From: Streptococcus sp. 29896
Lineage (GTDB): Bacteria; Bacillota; Bacilli; Lactobacillales; Streptococcaceae
DNA length: 64,000 bases
Reading direction: 5' to 3'
Assembly (NCBI RefSeq): GCF_032594915.1
Contig: NZ_CP118733.1
Coordinates: forward strand, 1,178,001-1,242,000
Part shown: positions 1-12,700 of the stretch, one piece after another
How positions within the stretch are numbered: position 1 is the first letter of the stretch
How the letters are laid out: each line of letters begins with the position of its first letter
The notes under the pieces: generated by a model
Database searches by the model: none
What the model was told of the DNA's origin: nothing
The model's input: only the letters and a program-made list of their open reading frames with translations
Program-made: the position numbers and the translations under genes

Positions 1-530
1 AAAAAGCCATCTGTGGTTGGTCTGTCAATTCCAGCAACTCCTGTATGACTTGTTGAAGACTGACTTTCTGATTCATGGTCATGGCCGTGATCATGATGGT
101 GATGATCATGTTCTGGATTGTTTTCGGTCAACTTTCTCGCCTCTTCCAAAGAAACAATTCCATCTCCAGCTTTTTTAGGATAGTAATAAATTTTCCCCTT
201 AACACGAATAATATAGCCTGTCCGAACTTTATAAAGAATATCACTTTCATTTAATCTGTAGCTTGAATCATCTAAAAGTGTTTCCTTTAAGAATTTCGCT
301 TCATAAGGTACAGAACCCTTTTCAAAATGTTGATGGTCCCCATGAACTAATACGTATCCATCTTCACTTAAGGCAGCAACCACATAAACAATGTCTTCCT
401 TTTGAGCCTGATGCTGGTCAAGCGATGTGCTAATTTCTTGTGCCTGCTGTTCTTGCTGACAAGCCATAAGTGTCAGTCCACACATAAGAGAAATTCCTGC
501 TAGAAAAAACTTCCCTTTCATATTCACCAT
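1..530 (-). CDS. Histidine-triad (Pht-type) lipoprotein, N-terminal part
   Basis: The open frame runs off the left edge, so only about 176 N-terminal residues are visible. A hydrophobic signal segment ends in a lipobox (LTLMAC), so the product should be a membrane-anchored lipoprotein. A histidine-triad motif HGDHQH (HxxHxH) follows, then a His-rich stretch (EHDHHHHDHGHDHE). These are hallmarks of the streptococcal Pht/Htp family, which binds zinc at the surface and works with the AdcA/Lmb zinc importer. The start is uncertain: ATG at 530, GTG at 527 and ATG at 521 are in frame, and the GTG has the best spacing to the AAGGAG ribosome site. Three AdcR-like boxes surround the promoter, which supports zinc regulation. 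Confidence 0.85.
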   Translation of the reverse strand, partial: MVNMKGKFFLAGISLMCGLTLMACQQEQQAQEISTSLDQHQAQKEDIVYVVAALSEDGYVLVHGDHQHFEKGSVPYEAKFLKETLLDDSSYRLNESDILYKVRTGYIIRVKGKIYYYPKKAGDGIVSLEEARKLTENNPEHDHHHHDHGHDHESESQSSTSHTGVAGIDRPTTDGF

Positions 531-555
531 TTTCTCCTTCTTTCAACGCAAAAAT

Positions 556-622
556 AATTCACCAGTTAAGTATATGATTTTATCATTTATTAGTCAACTG
601 GTTAGTAATTAACTGGTTTATA
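556..622 (-). promoter_or_regulatory. Promoter with three AdcR-like zinc boxes
   Basis: On the minus strand there is a -35 TTGACT (592-597), a 17-bp spacer and a -10 TATACT (569-574). Three copies close to the AdcR consensus TTAACYRGTTAA lie around it: TTAACTGGTGAA (558-569, one mismatch), TCAACTGGTTAG (594-605, two mismatches) and TTAACTGGTTTA (609-620, one mismatch). One overlaps the -35, one lies just downstream of the -10, and one lies upstream. That layout suits zinc-dependent repression of the lipoprotein gene. Confidence 0.8.
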
Positions 623-640
623 TTTTGGTGTTTTTAACAC

Positions 641-676
641 GAAAAAAGAGAGAACAAATTTTGTCCTCTCTTTTCA
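641..676 (-). terminator. Intrinsic terminator after the giant surface protein gene
   Basis: An inverted repeat AAAGAGAGG...TCTCTCTTT with one internal mismatch is followed on the minus strand by a run of T. It lies 60 bases after the stop of the large surface protein gene and upstream of the lipoprotein promoter, so it separates the two units. Confidence 0.75.
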
Positions 677-736
677 AATAGTGAAAAATAGTAATTGTTA
701 ATAAATATAACCAATGTTACTTGAAAATTTCACGTT

Positions 737-3700
737 TTAGTCATCTTTTCTTACGACAGCTCCCACAAAAGATAAACTAGCTAAGAGAGCACTTCCACAA
801 GTAATCAATACAAGTGTTGTGTCCGACTCACCCGTACTTGGTAATACTGTAACATCAATCCCAGGCGTTACGACAACTTTTGGATTCCTCGGTTGGCTTG
901 GAATATTTGGATTAACAAATGGAACTGATGGTATCGGCACAACCGGTGGAGTTGGTACGACTGGTACCGTTGGTACAACTGGTGTCGTTGGTACGACTGG
1001 TACCGTTGGTACAACTGGTGTCGTTGGTACGACTGGTGGAGTTGGTACAACTGGTGGGATTGGTACGACCGGTGTCGTTGGTACAACTGGTGTCGTTGGT
1101 ACGACTGGTGGAGTTGGTACGACCGGTGTCGTTGGCACAACCGGTGGAGTTGGTACGACTGGTACCGTTGGTACAACTGGTGGAGTTGGTACAACTGGTG
1201 GGATTGGTACGACCGGTGTCGTTGGTACAACTGGTGTCGTTGGTACGACTGGTGGGGTTGGTACGACCGGTGGAGTTGGTACAACTGGTGTCGTTGGTAC
1301 GACTGGTACCGTTGGTACAACTGGTGGGACTGGTGGAGTTGGTACAACTGGTGTCGTTGGTACGACTGGTACCGTTGGTACAACTGGTGTCGTTGGTACG
1401 ACTGGTGGAGTTGGTACGACTGGTGGAGTTGGTACAACTGGTGGGGTTGGTACACAACCACAGTCTTTACCATCTTTACCATCTTTACCATCTCTACCGT
1501 CTTTTCCATCTTTACCATCTATTCCGTCCTTACCATCTTTACCATCACGGATAAAGGTGGTTTCCCGACTGCCGTCTGGTTTAACAATGGTAATTGTTTG
1601 ACCGCTGTTGCCATCTTGATCGGTACCTGGTGTAACAGTGACTTCTGAATTCTTACCGTCGCGACCATTGAGGATGGTTTGACGACTAATTTCATTGCCG
1701 TCGCCATCCTTGATGATGATTGTTGTTCCGATAACTTTGTCACCTTCTCGAACTTCAATTTGTTCAACTAACGGTGATTTACCGTCTTTGCCATCTATTC
1801 CGTCCTTACCATCTTTACCATCACGGATAAAGGTGGTTTCCCGACTGCCGTCTGGTTTAACAATGGTAATTGTTTGACCGCTGTTGCCATCTTGATCGGT
1901 ACCTGGTGTAACAGTGACTTCCGAATTCTTACCGTCACGACCGTTGAGGATGGTTTGACGACTAATTTCATTGCCATCGCCATCCTTGATGATGATAGTT
2001 GTTCCGATAACCTTATCACCTTCTCGAACTTCAATTTGTTCAACTAACGGTGATTTACCGTCTTTGCCATCTACACCGTCCTTACCATCTTTACCATCAC
2101 GGATAAAGGTGGTTTCTCGACTGCCGTCTGGTTTAACAATGGTAATTGTTTGACCGCTGTTGCCATCTTGATCGGTACCTGGTGTAACAGTGACTTCCGA
2201 ATTCTTACCGTCACGACCGTTGAGGATGGTTTGACGACTAATTTCATTGCCATCGCCATCCTTGATGATGATTGTTGTTCCGATAACTTTGTCACCTTCT
2301 CGAACTTCAATTTGTTCAACTAACGGTGATTTGCCATCTTTACCATCTACACCGTCCTTACCATCTTTACCATCACGGATAAAGGTGGTTTCTCGACTGC
2401 CGTCTGGTTTAACAATGGTAATTGTTTGACCGCTGTTGCCATCTTGATCGGTACCTGGTGTAACAGTGACTTCCGAATTCTTACCGTCACGACCGTTGAG
2501 GATGGTTTGACGACTAATTTCATTGCCATCGCCATCCTTGATGATGATTGTTGTTCCGATAACTTTGTCACCTTCTCGAACTTCAATTTGTTCAACTAAC
2601 GGTGATTTGCCATCTTTACCATCTACACCGTCCTTACCATCTTTACCATCACGGATAAAGGTGGTTTCTCGACTGCCGTCTGGTTTAACAATGGTAATTG
2701 TTTGACCGCTGTTGCCATCTTGATCGGTACCTGGTGTAACAGTGACTTCCGAATTCTTACCGTCACGACCGTTGAGGATGGTTTGACGACTAATTTCATT
2801 GCCATCGCCATCCTTGATGATGATTGTTGTTCCGATAACTTTGTCACCTTCTCGAACTTCAATTTGTTCAACTAGAGGTGATTTACCGTCTTTGCCATCT
2901 ATTCCGTCCTTACCATCTTTACCATCACGGATAAAGGTGGTTTCTCGACTGCCGTCTGGTTTAACAATGGTAATTGTTTGACCGCTGTTGCCATCTTGAT
3001 CGGTACCTGGTGTAACAGTGACTTCCGAATTCTTACCGTCACGACCGTTGAGGATGGTTTGACGACTAATTTCATTGCCATCGCCATCCTTGATGATGAT
3101 TGTTGTTCCGATAACTTTGTCACCTTCTCGAACTTCAATTTGTTCAACTAACGGTGATTTGCCATCTTTGCCATCTATTCCGTCCTTACCATCTTTACCA
3201 TCACGGATTGTTGCAATTTCAGTACGGTCACCACCTGAAGAAATATTATAAACTTTAACACTGCCATCTGGTTGAAGTTCGGAGATTACAGAACTTCCGT
3301 TTGCGCCATCACGACCATTGGTGCCATCTACGCCGTTGCGAATAGTTGTGATTTCGGTGCGCTCGCCTGTTGAGGAAACGTTGTAGACTTTAACGCTGCC
3401 ATCTGCTTGACGTTCTGAAATAACTGAGCTTCCGTTTGCGCCATCACGACCATTGGTGCCATCTACGCCGTTTCGAATAGTTGTGATTTCAGTGCGCTCA
3501 CCTGTTGAGGAAACGTTGTAGACTTTAACGCTACCATCTGGTTGACGTTCTGAAATAACTGAGCTTCCGTTTGCGCCATCACGACCGTTGGTACCATCTT
3601 GACCGCGAGCTCCATCTACACCATTGCGGATGGTAGTAATCTCGGTGCGATCACCTGTTGAAGAAACATTGTAGACTTTAACGCTACCATCTGGTTGACG

Positions 3701-6700
3701 TTCTGAGATAACAGAACTTCCGTTTGCGCCATCACGACCGTTGGTACCGTTGATTCCATCTACACCGTTGCGGATGGTGGCAATTTCAGTACGCTCGCCG
3801 CTTGGAGAAATATTGTAAACTTTGACACTGCCATCTGCTTGAACTTCTGAAGTTACAGAGCTTCCGTTGGTGCCATCAAAGCCGTTGCGAATAGTTGTGA
3901 TTTCGGTGCGTTCACCTGTTGAGGAAACATTATACACTTTGACACTGCCGTCTGGTTGGCGTTCTGAAATAACTGAGCTTCCGTTGGTACCGTTGGTTCC
4001 ATCTTGACCGCGAGCGCCATCTGCACCGTTACGGATGGTGGCAATTTCAGTACGCTCGCCTGTTGAGGAAACGTTGTAGACTTTGACGCTGCCATCTGGT
4101 TGACGTTCTGAAATAACAGAACTTCCGTTTGCTCCGTCACGACCGTTGGTACCGTTGATTCCATCTACACCGTTGCGGATGGTGGCAATTTCAGTACGCT
4201 CTCCAGTTGCAGAGACATTATATACTTTGACACTTCCATCTGGCTGAAGTTCGGAGATTACAGAGCTTCCGTTGGTACCGTTGGTTCCATCTTGACCGCG
4301 AGCGCCATCTGCACCGTTACGGATGGTGGCAATTTCAGTACGCTCGCCTGTTGAGGAAACGTTGTAGACTTTGACGCTGCCATCTGGTTGACGTTCTGAA
4401 ATAACAGAACTTCCGTTTGCTCCGTCACGACCGTTGGTACCGTTTGTGCCATCTACTCCATTACGGATGGTAGTGATTTCAGTACGCTCTCCAGTTGCAG
4501 AGACATTATATACTTTGACACTTCCATCTGGCTGAAGTTCGGAGATTACAGAGCTTCCGTTGGTACCGTTGGTTCCATCTTGACCGCGAGCGCCATCTGC
4601 ACCGTTACGGATGGTGGCAATTTCAGTACGCTCGCCTGTTGAGGAAACGTTGTAGACTTTGACGCTGCCATCTGGTTGACGTTCTGAAATAACAGAACTT
4701 CCGTTTGCTCCGTCACGACCGTTGGTACCGTTTGTGCCATCTACTCCATTACGGATGGTAGTGATTTCAGTACGCTCTCCAGTTGCAGAGACATTATATA
4801 CTTTGACACTGCCATCTGGTTGACGTTCTGAAATAACAGAACTTCCGTTTGCGCCATCACGACCGTTGATACCGTTTGTGCCATCTACTCCATTACGGAT
4901 GGTAGTGATTTCAGTGCGTTCACCTGTTGTAGAGACATTGTATACTTTGACACTGCCATCTGCTTGAACTTCTGAAGTTACAGAGCTTCCGTTGGTGCCA
5001 TCAAAGCCGTTGCGAATAGTTGTGATTTCGGTGCGTTCACCTGTTGAGGAAACATTATACACTTTGACACTGCCGTCTGGTTGGCGTTCTGAAATAACTG
5101 AGCTTCCGTTGGTTCCATTGGTGCCATCTACGCCGTTGCGAATAGTTGTGATTTCGGTGCGCTCGCCTGTTGAGGAAACGTTGTAGACTTTAACGCTACC
5201 ATCTGCTTGACGTTCTGAAATAACTGAGCTTCCGTTTGCGCCATCACGACCGTTGGTACCGTTTGTGCCATCTACTCCATTACGGATGGTAGTGATTTCA
5301 GTGCGTTCACCTGTTGTAGAGACATTGTATACTTTGACACTGCCATCTGCTTGAACTTCTGAAGTTACAGAGCTTCCGTTGGTGCCATCAAAGCCGTTGC
5401 GAATAGTTGTGATTTCGGTGCGTTCACCTGTTGAGGAAACATTATACACTTTGACACTGCCGTCTGGTTGGCGTTCTGAAATAACTGAGCTTCCGTTGGT
5501 TCCATTGGTGCCATCTACGCCGTTGCGAATAGTTGTGATTTCGGTGCGCTCGCCTGTTGAGGAAACGTTGTAGACTTTAACGCTACCATCTGCTTGACGT
5601 TCTGAAATAACTGAGCTTCCGTTTGCGCCATCACGACCGTTGGTACCGTTTGTGCCATCTACTCCATTACGGATGGTAGTGATTTCAGTGCGTTCACCTG
5701 TTGCAGAGACATTGTATACTTTGACACTGCCGTCTGCTTGACGTTCTGAAATAACTGAGCTTCCGTTTGCGCCATCACGACCATTGGTGCCATCTACGCC
5801 GTTGCGAATAGTTGTGATTTCTGTACGCTCACCTGTTGCAGAGACATTGTATACTTTGACACTGCCATCTGGTTGACGTTCTGAAATAACAGAACTTCCG
5901 TTTGCGCCATCACGACCGTTGGTACCGTTTGTGCCATCTACTCCATTACGGATGGTAGTGATTTCAGTGCGTTCACCTGTTGCAGAGACATTGTATACTT
6001 TGACACTACCATCTGGTTGACGTTCTGAAATAACTGAGCTTCCGTTGCTTCCATTGGTGCCATCTACGCCGTTGCGAATAGTTGTGATTTCAGTCCGTTC
6101 ACCTGTTGCAGAGACATTGTATACTTTGACACTGCCATCTGGTTGACGTTCTGAAATAACAGAACTTCCGTTTGCTCCGTCACGACCGTTGGTACCGTTT
6201 GTGCCATCTACTCCATTACGGATGGTAGTGATTTCAGTACGCTCACCTGTTGCAGAGACATTGTATACTTTGACACTACCATCTGGTTGGCGTTCTGAAA
6301 TAACAGAACTTCCGTTGGTTCCGTCACGACCGTTGGTACCGTTTGTGCCATCTACTCCATTACGGATGGTAGTGATTTCAGTGCGTTCACCTGTTGCAGA
6401 GACATTGTATACTTTGACACTGCCATCTGGTTGACGTTCTGAAATAACAGAACTTCCGTTGGTTCCATTGGTGCCATCTACACCGTTGCGAATAGTTGTG
6501 ATTTCGGTGCGTTCACCTGTTGAGGAAACGTTGTAGACTTTAACACTGCCATCTGGTTGGCTTTCTGAAATAACAGAACTTCCGTTTGCGCCATCACGAC
6601 CGTTGGTACCGTTTGTGCCATCTACTCCATTACGGATGGTAGTGATTTCTGTACGCTCACCGGTTGCAGAGACATTGTATACTTTGACACTGCCATCTGG

Positions 6701-9700
6701 TTGACGTTCTGAAATAACAGAACTTCCGTTTGCGCCATCACGACCGTTGGTACCGTTTGTGCCATCTACTCCATTACGGATGGTAGTGATTTCAGTGCGT
6801 TCACCTGTTGCAGAGACATTGTATACTTTGACACTGCCATCTGGTTGACGTTCTGAAATAACTGAGCTTCCGTTTGCTCCGTCACGACCGTTGGTACCGT
6901 TTGTGCCATCTACTCCATTACGGATGGTAGTGATTTCAGTGCGTTCACCTGTTGCAGAGACATTGTATACTTTGACACTGCCATCTGGTTGACGTTCTGA
7001 AATAACAGAACTTCCGTTGGTTCCATTGGTGCCATCTACACCGTTGCGAATAGTTGTGATTTCAGTGCGTTCACCTGTTGCAGAGACATTGTATACTTTG
7101 ACACTGCCGTCTGGTTGACGTTCTGAAATAACTGAACTTCCGTTGGTTCCATTGGTGCCATCTACGCCGTTGCGAATAGTTGTGATTTCGGTACGCTCGC
7201 CTGTTGAGGAAACGTTGTAGACTTTGACACTGCCGTCTGGTTGGCGTTCTGATATAACCGAGCTTCCGTTGGTTCCATTGGTGCCATCTACACCGTTGCG
7301 AATAGTTGTGATTTCAGTGCGTTCACCTGTTGCAGAGACATTGTATACTTTAACACTGCCGTCTGGCTGGCGTTCTGAAATAACCGAGCTTCCGTTTGCG
7401 CCATCACGACCGTTGGTACCGTTTGTGCCATCTACTCCATTACGGATGGTAGTGATTTCAGTGCGTTCACCTGTTGAGGAAACGTTGTAGACTTTAACAC
7501 TACCATCTGGTTGGCGTTCTGAAATAACAGAACTTCCGTTTGCGCCATCACGGCCGTTGGTTCCATTGGTTCCATCTGCACCGTTGCGGATGGTGGCAAT
7601 TTCAGTACGCTCACCTGTTGAGGAAACGTTGTAGACTTTAACACTGCCGTCTGGCTGGCGTTCTGAAATAACAGAGCTTCCGTTTACTCCGTCACGACCG
7701 TTGGTACCGTTTGTGCCATCTACTCCATTACGGATGGTAGTGATTTCAGTGCGTTCACCTGTTGCAGAGACATTGTATACTTTGACACTGCCATCTGGTT
7801 GACGTTCTGAAATAACAGAACTTCCGTTGGTTCCATTGGTGCCATCTACACCGTTGCGAATAGTTGTGATTTCAGTGCGTTCACCTGTTGCAGAGACATT
7901 GTATACTTTGACACTGCCGTCTGGTTGACGTTCTGAAATAACTGAACTTCCGTTGGTTCCATTGGTGCCATCTACGCCGTTGCGAATAGTTGTGATTTCG
8001 GTACGCTCGCCTGTTGAGGAAACGTTGTAGACTTTGACACTGCCGTCTGGTTGGCGTTCTGATATAACCGAGCTTCCGTTGGTTCCATTGGTGCCATCTA
8101 CACCGTTGCGAATAGTTGTGATTTCAGTGCGTTCACCTGTTGCAGAGACATTGTATACTTTAACACTGCCGTCTGGCTGGCGTTCTGATATAACCGAGCT
8201 TCCGTTTGCGCCATCACGACCGTTGGTACCGTTTGTGCCATCTACTCCATTACGGATGGTAGTGATTTCAGTGCGTTCACCTGTTGAGGAAACGTTGTAG
8301 ACTTTAACACTACCATCTGGTTGGCGTTCTGAAATAACAGAACTTCCGTTTGCGCCATCACGGCCGTTGGTTCCATTGGTTCCATCTGCACCGTTGCGGA
8401 TGGTGGCAATTTCAGTACGCTCACCTGTTGAGGAAACGTTGTAGACTTTAACACTGCCGTCTGGCTGGCGTTCTGAAATAACAGAGCTTCCGTTTGCTCC
8501 GTCACGACCGTTGGTACCGTTTGTGCCATCTACTCCATTACGGATGGTAGTGATTTCAGTGCGTTCACCTGTTGCAGAGACATTGTATACTTTGACACTG
8601 CCATCTGGTTGACGTTCTGAAATAACTGAACTTCCGTTGGTTCCATTGGTGCCATCTACACCGTTGCGAATAGTTGTGATTTCAGTGCGTTCACCTGTTG
8701 CAGAGACATTGTATACTTTGACACTGCCGTCTGGTTGACGTTCTGAAATAACTGAACTTCCGTTTGCGCCATCACGACCGTTGGTACCGTTTGTGCCATC
8801 TACTCCATTTCGGATGGTAGTAATCTCGGTGCGCTCACCTGTTGAGGAAACGTTGTAGACTTTAACACTGCCGTCTGGCTGGCGTTCTGAAATAACCGAG
8901 CTTCCGTTTGCGCCATCACGACCGTTGGTACCGTTTGTGCCATCTACTCCATTACGGATGGTAGTGATTTCAGTACGCTCACCTGTTGAGGAAACGTTGT
9001 AGACTTTGACACTGCCATCTGGTTGACGTTCTGAAATAACTGAGCTTCCGTTTGCTCCGTCACGACCGTTGGTACCGTTTGTGCCATCTACACCGTTGCG
9101 AATAGTTGTGATTTCAGTGCGTTCACCTGTTGCAGAGACATTGTATACTTTAACACTGCCGTCTGGCTGGCGTTCTGAAATAACCGAGCTTCCGTTTGCG
9201 CCATCACGACCGTTGGTACCGTTTGTGCCATCTACTCCATTACGGATGGTAGTGATTTCAGTGCGTTCACCTGTTGAGGAAACGTTGTAGACTTTAACAC
9301 TACCATCTGGTTGGCGTTCTGAAATAACAGAACTTCCGTTTGCGCCATCACGGCCGTTGGTTCCATTGGTTCCATCTGCACCGTTGCGGATGGTGGCAAT
9401 TTCAGTACGCTCACCTGTTGAGGAAACGTTGTAGACTTTAACACTGCCGTCTGGCTGGCGTTCTGAAATAACAGAGCTTCCGTTTGCTCCGTCACGACCG
9501 TTGGTACCGTTTGTGCCATCTACTCCATTACGGATGGTAGTGATTTCAGTGCGTTCACCTGTTGCAGAGACATTGTATACTTTGACACTGCCATCTGGTT
9601 GACGTTCTGAAATAACAGAACTTCCGTTGGTTCCATTGGTGCCATCTACACCGTTGCGAATAGTTGTGATTTCAGTGCGTTCACCTGTTGCAGAGACATT

Positions 9701-12700
9701 GTATACTTTGACACTGCCGTCTGGTTGACGTTCTGAAATAACTGAACTTCCGTTTGCGCCATCACGACCGTTGGTACCGTTTGTGCCATCTACTCCATTA
9801 CGGATGGTAGTGATTTCAGTACGCTCACCTGTTGAGGAAACGTTGTAGACTTTAACACTGCCGTCTGGCTGGCGTTCTGAAATAACCGAGCTTCCGTTTG
9901 CGCCATCACGACCGTTGGTACCGTTTGTGCCATCTACTCCATTACGGATGGTAGTGATTTCAGTACGCTCACCTGTTGAGGAAACGTTGTAGACTTTGAC
10001 ACTGCCATCTAGTTGACGTTCTGAAATAACTGAGCTTCCGTTTGCTCCGTCACGACCGTTGGTACCGTTTGTGCCATCTACTCCATTTCGGATGGTAGTA
10101 ATCTCGGTGCGCTCACCTGTTGAGGAAACATTGTATACTTTAACACTGCCGTCTGGCTGGCGTTCTGAAATAACTGAGCTTCCGTTTGCTCCGTCACGAC
10201 CGTTGGTACCGTTTGTGCCATCTACTCCATTTCGGATGGTAGTAATCTCGGTGCGCTCACCTGTTGAGGAAACATTGTATACTTTAACACTGCCGTCTGG
10301 CTGGCGTTCTGAAATAACTGAGCTTCCGTTTGCTCCGTCGCGACCATTGGTGCCATCTACGCCGTTGCGAATAGTTGTGATTTCGGTGCGCTCGCCTGTT
10401 GAGGAAACGTTGTAGACTTTGACACTGCCATCTGGTTGACGTTCTGAAATAACAGAACTTCCATTTGCTCCGTCGCGACCATTGGTGCCATCTACTCCAT
10501 TACGGATGGTAGTGATTTCAGTGCGTTCACCTGTTGCAGAGACATTGTATACTTTAACACTGCCATCTGGTTGACGTTCTGAAATAACTGAGCTTCCGTT
10601 TGCTCCGTCACGACCGTTGGTACCGTTTGTGCCATCTACTCCATTACGGATGGTAGTGATTTCAGTGCGCTCGCCTGTTGAGGAAACGTTGTAGACTTTG
10701 ACACTGCCGTCTGGTTGGCGTTCTGATATAACCGAGCTTCCGTTTGCTCCGTCGCGACCATTGGTGCCATCTACGCCGTTGCGAATAGTTGTGATTTCAG
10801 TGCGTTCACCTGTTGCAGAGACATTGTATACTTTAACACTGCCGTCTGGCTGGCGTTCTGAAATAACCGAGCTTCCGTTTGCGCCATCACGACCGTTGGT
10901 ACCGTTTGTGCCATCTACTCCATTACGGATGGTAGTGATTTCAGTGCGTTCACCTGTTGCAGAGACATTGTATACTTTGACACTGCCATCTGGTTGACGT
11001 TCTGAAATAACAGAACTTCCGTTGGTACCATGTCGGCCATTATAGATGGTCTGACGATTTATTTCTCTCCCATCACCATCACGAACAATGATTAAAGTTC
11101 CAATCTCCCTATTACCATCCATCACAGGTAATTGTTCAATGGTCGGTGTTTTTCCATCCCTACCATCATTACCATTTAAGATATTTCTACGAGAAATAAT
11201 GCGTCCATCACCATCTTTAACAATGACTGTTGTTCCAAGCACATGTCCATCTTGACCAGTGTACGGCTCTAGCTCTACACTAGGTGTTTTTCCATCAATA
11301 CCATTTCTACCGTCTCGAACAAAACGAGTATATTCGCTTCCGTCTGGTCTAGTAATGGTAATATTATAGCCTGATGTTCCATCAGATGAAACGCCTGGTG
11401 TCACATTGATATCAGCATTCCTCCCATCGCGCCCATTACGGACAAAGCGTGTATATCTACTACCATCAGCCTTAGAAATAGTGATATTATAACCAGATGC
11501 TCCATCTATATCTTGTGCAGGTTCAATACTAACATCTGCATTACGTCCATCAAGACCTCTTTCACCTTGTAACCCGTCCGGAATAAAGACTTGTCGTATA
11601 ATTCTACCATTTGGACCATCTCTAAAGGTTATTTCAGTACCGTTTACCAATGGCCCGCCATCTACAGATCCCTGCTTCCTAACTGTTGTAACATCGATAT
11701 TCGAATCAACAACTTGAGGTTGTTCACCATCTTTAATATTAACCTCAATAATTTGATTTCGAGGCTGTGTGTGAATAGTTGCTTGACCATATTCATAGCG
11801 GGAGGATTCTTCCGTCCCATTTGCACCAATATAAGCAATTCGCTTAACAGGAATTTGCATAATTCCATTTACACCAGACTCAATTTGTCTAGTGAAACCA
11901 GGTGCTTGGTCAGGCATCACTACAAAGCGATATTCGGTTTGAAACGGAATAGGCATGGCAATAGGAGGCAACTCCGTCGTCACTTCATTTCGACTTGGAT
12001 TTGGATCAATTGTTACAACACTCTTATTCCAAAAGTAGTTATCAGAAGAGAAGAAATCCTTGGTATTATTAGCACCATTATCTAATGAGAACATTCCGAT
12101 ATGGCTATCAATACTCAAATCTCCATTCCAATTACGAACAGGAACTGAAAATTTTATATTAAGCGGACCAGACATCACCTGGGCATTCGTGTACTGGATC
12201 GGTGCCGATGGGCTATAACCTGCAATGGTATTTCTTCTACCTCCATTAACAAGAGCAATACTTGAAATATTAGATCCAGCACGCACTGAAGCATTTGTCG
12301 GAGTTCCGTATGCAGCTCCTAAATTGACAACGAAATCTCCCACATGTGTACCAGAACGACTATTGATACCATCTAATTTATAGTTCAATTCGAAATCCAT
12401 GGTATTTCTGGATCTGTTCGGTGTCACCGTCAGGGTATAATTAGCAGGTCCATATGAGAAGGTCTGTCCTTTCCCATTGACCACATACTTATTCTGATTA
12501 TTGGGATTAATCAGTGTTTCTGACATAACTACCAGATTGAGAGGTTTTGGAAGGCTTGTATTTCCTAATTTATTTTGGATGTAAAATTTCTTCTCAGCCT
12601 CACTGAAACCAGCCAAACTTTTTATCTCTTCTGCTGTCAATTGAACTGAATTGGTTCCAGTTTGTTGAGCTACAATTTGGTTAAACAAAGTCAGCTTCTC

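Noticed and set aside
819-1601. Plus-strand open frame rich in Gly-Thr-Thr-Gly repeats, and similar frames through the repeat region
   Set aside because: It is the antisense reading of the Val-Pro repeats of the surface protein. It lacks a ribosome site, and low-complexity repeats keep several frames open by chance.
3206-11020. Regular repeats that could suggest a CRISPR array
   Set aside because: The units are entirely coding, about 137 bp long, with no unique spacers, and they keep one reading frame.
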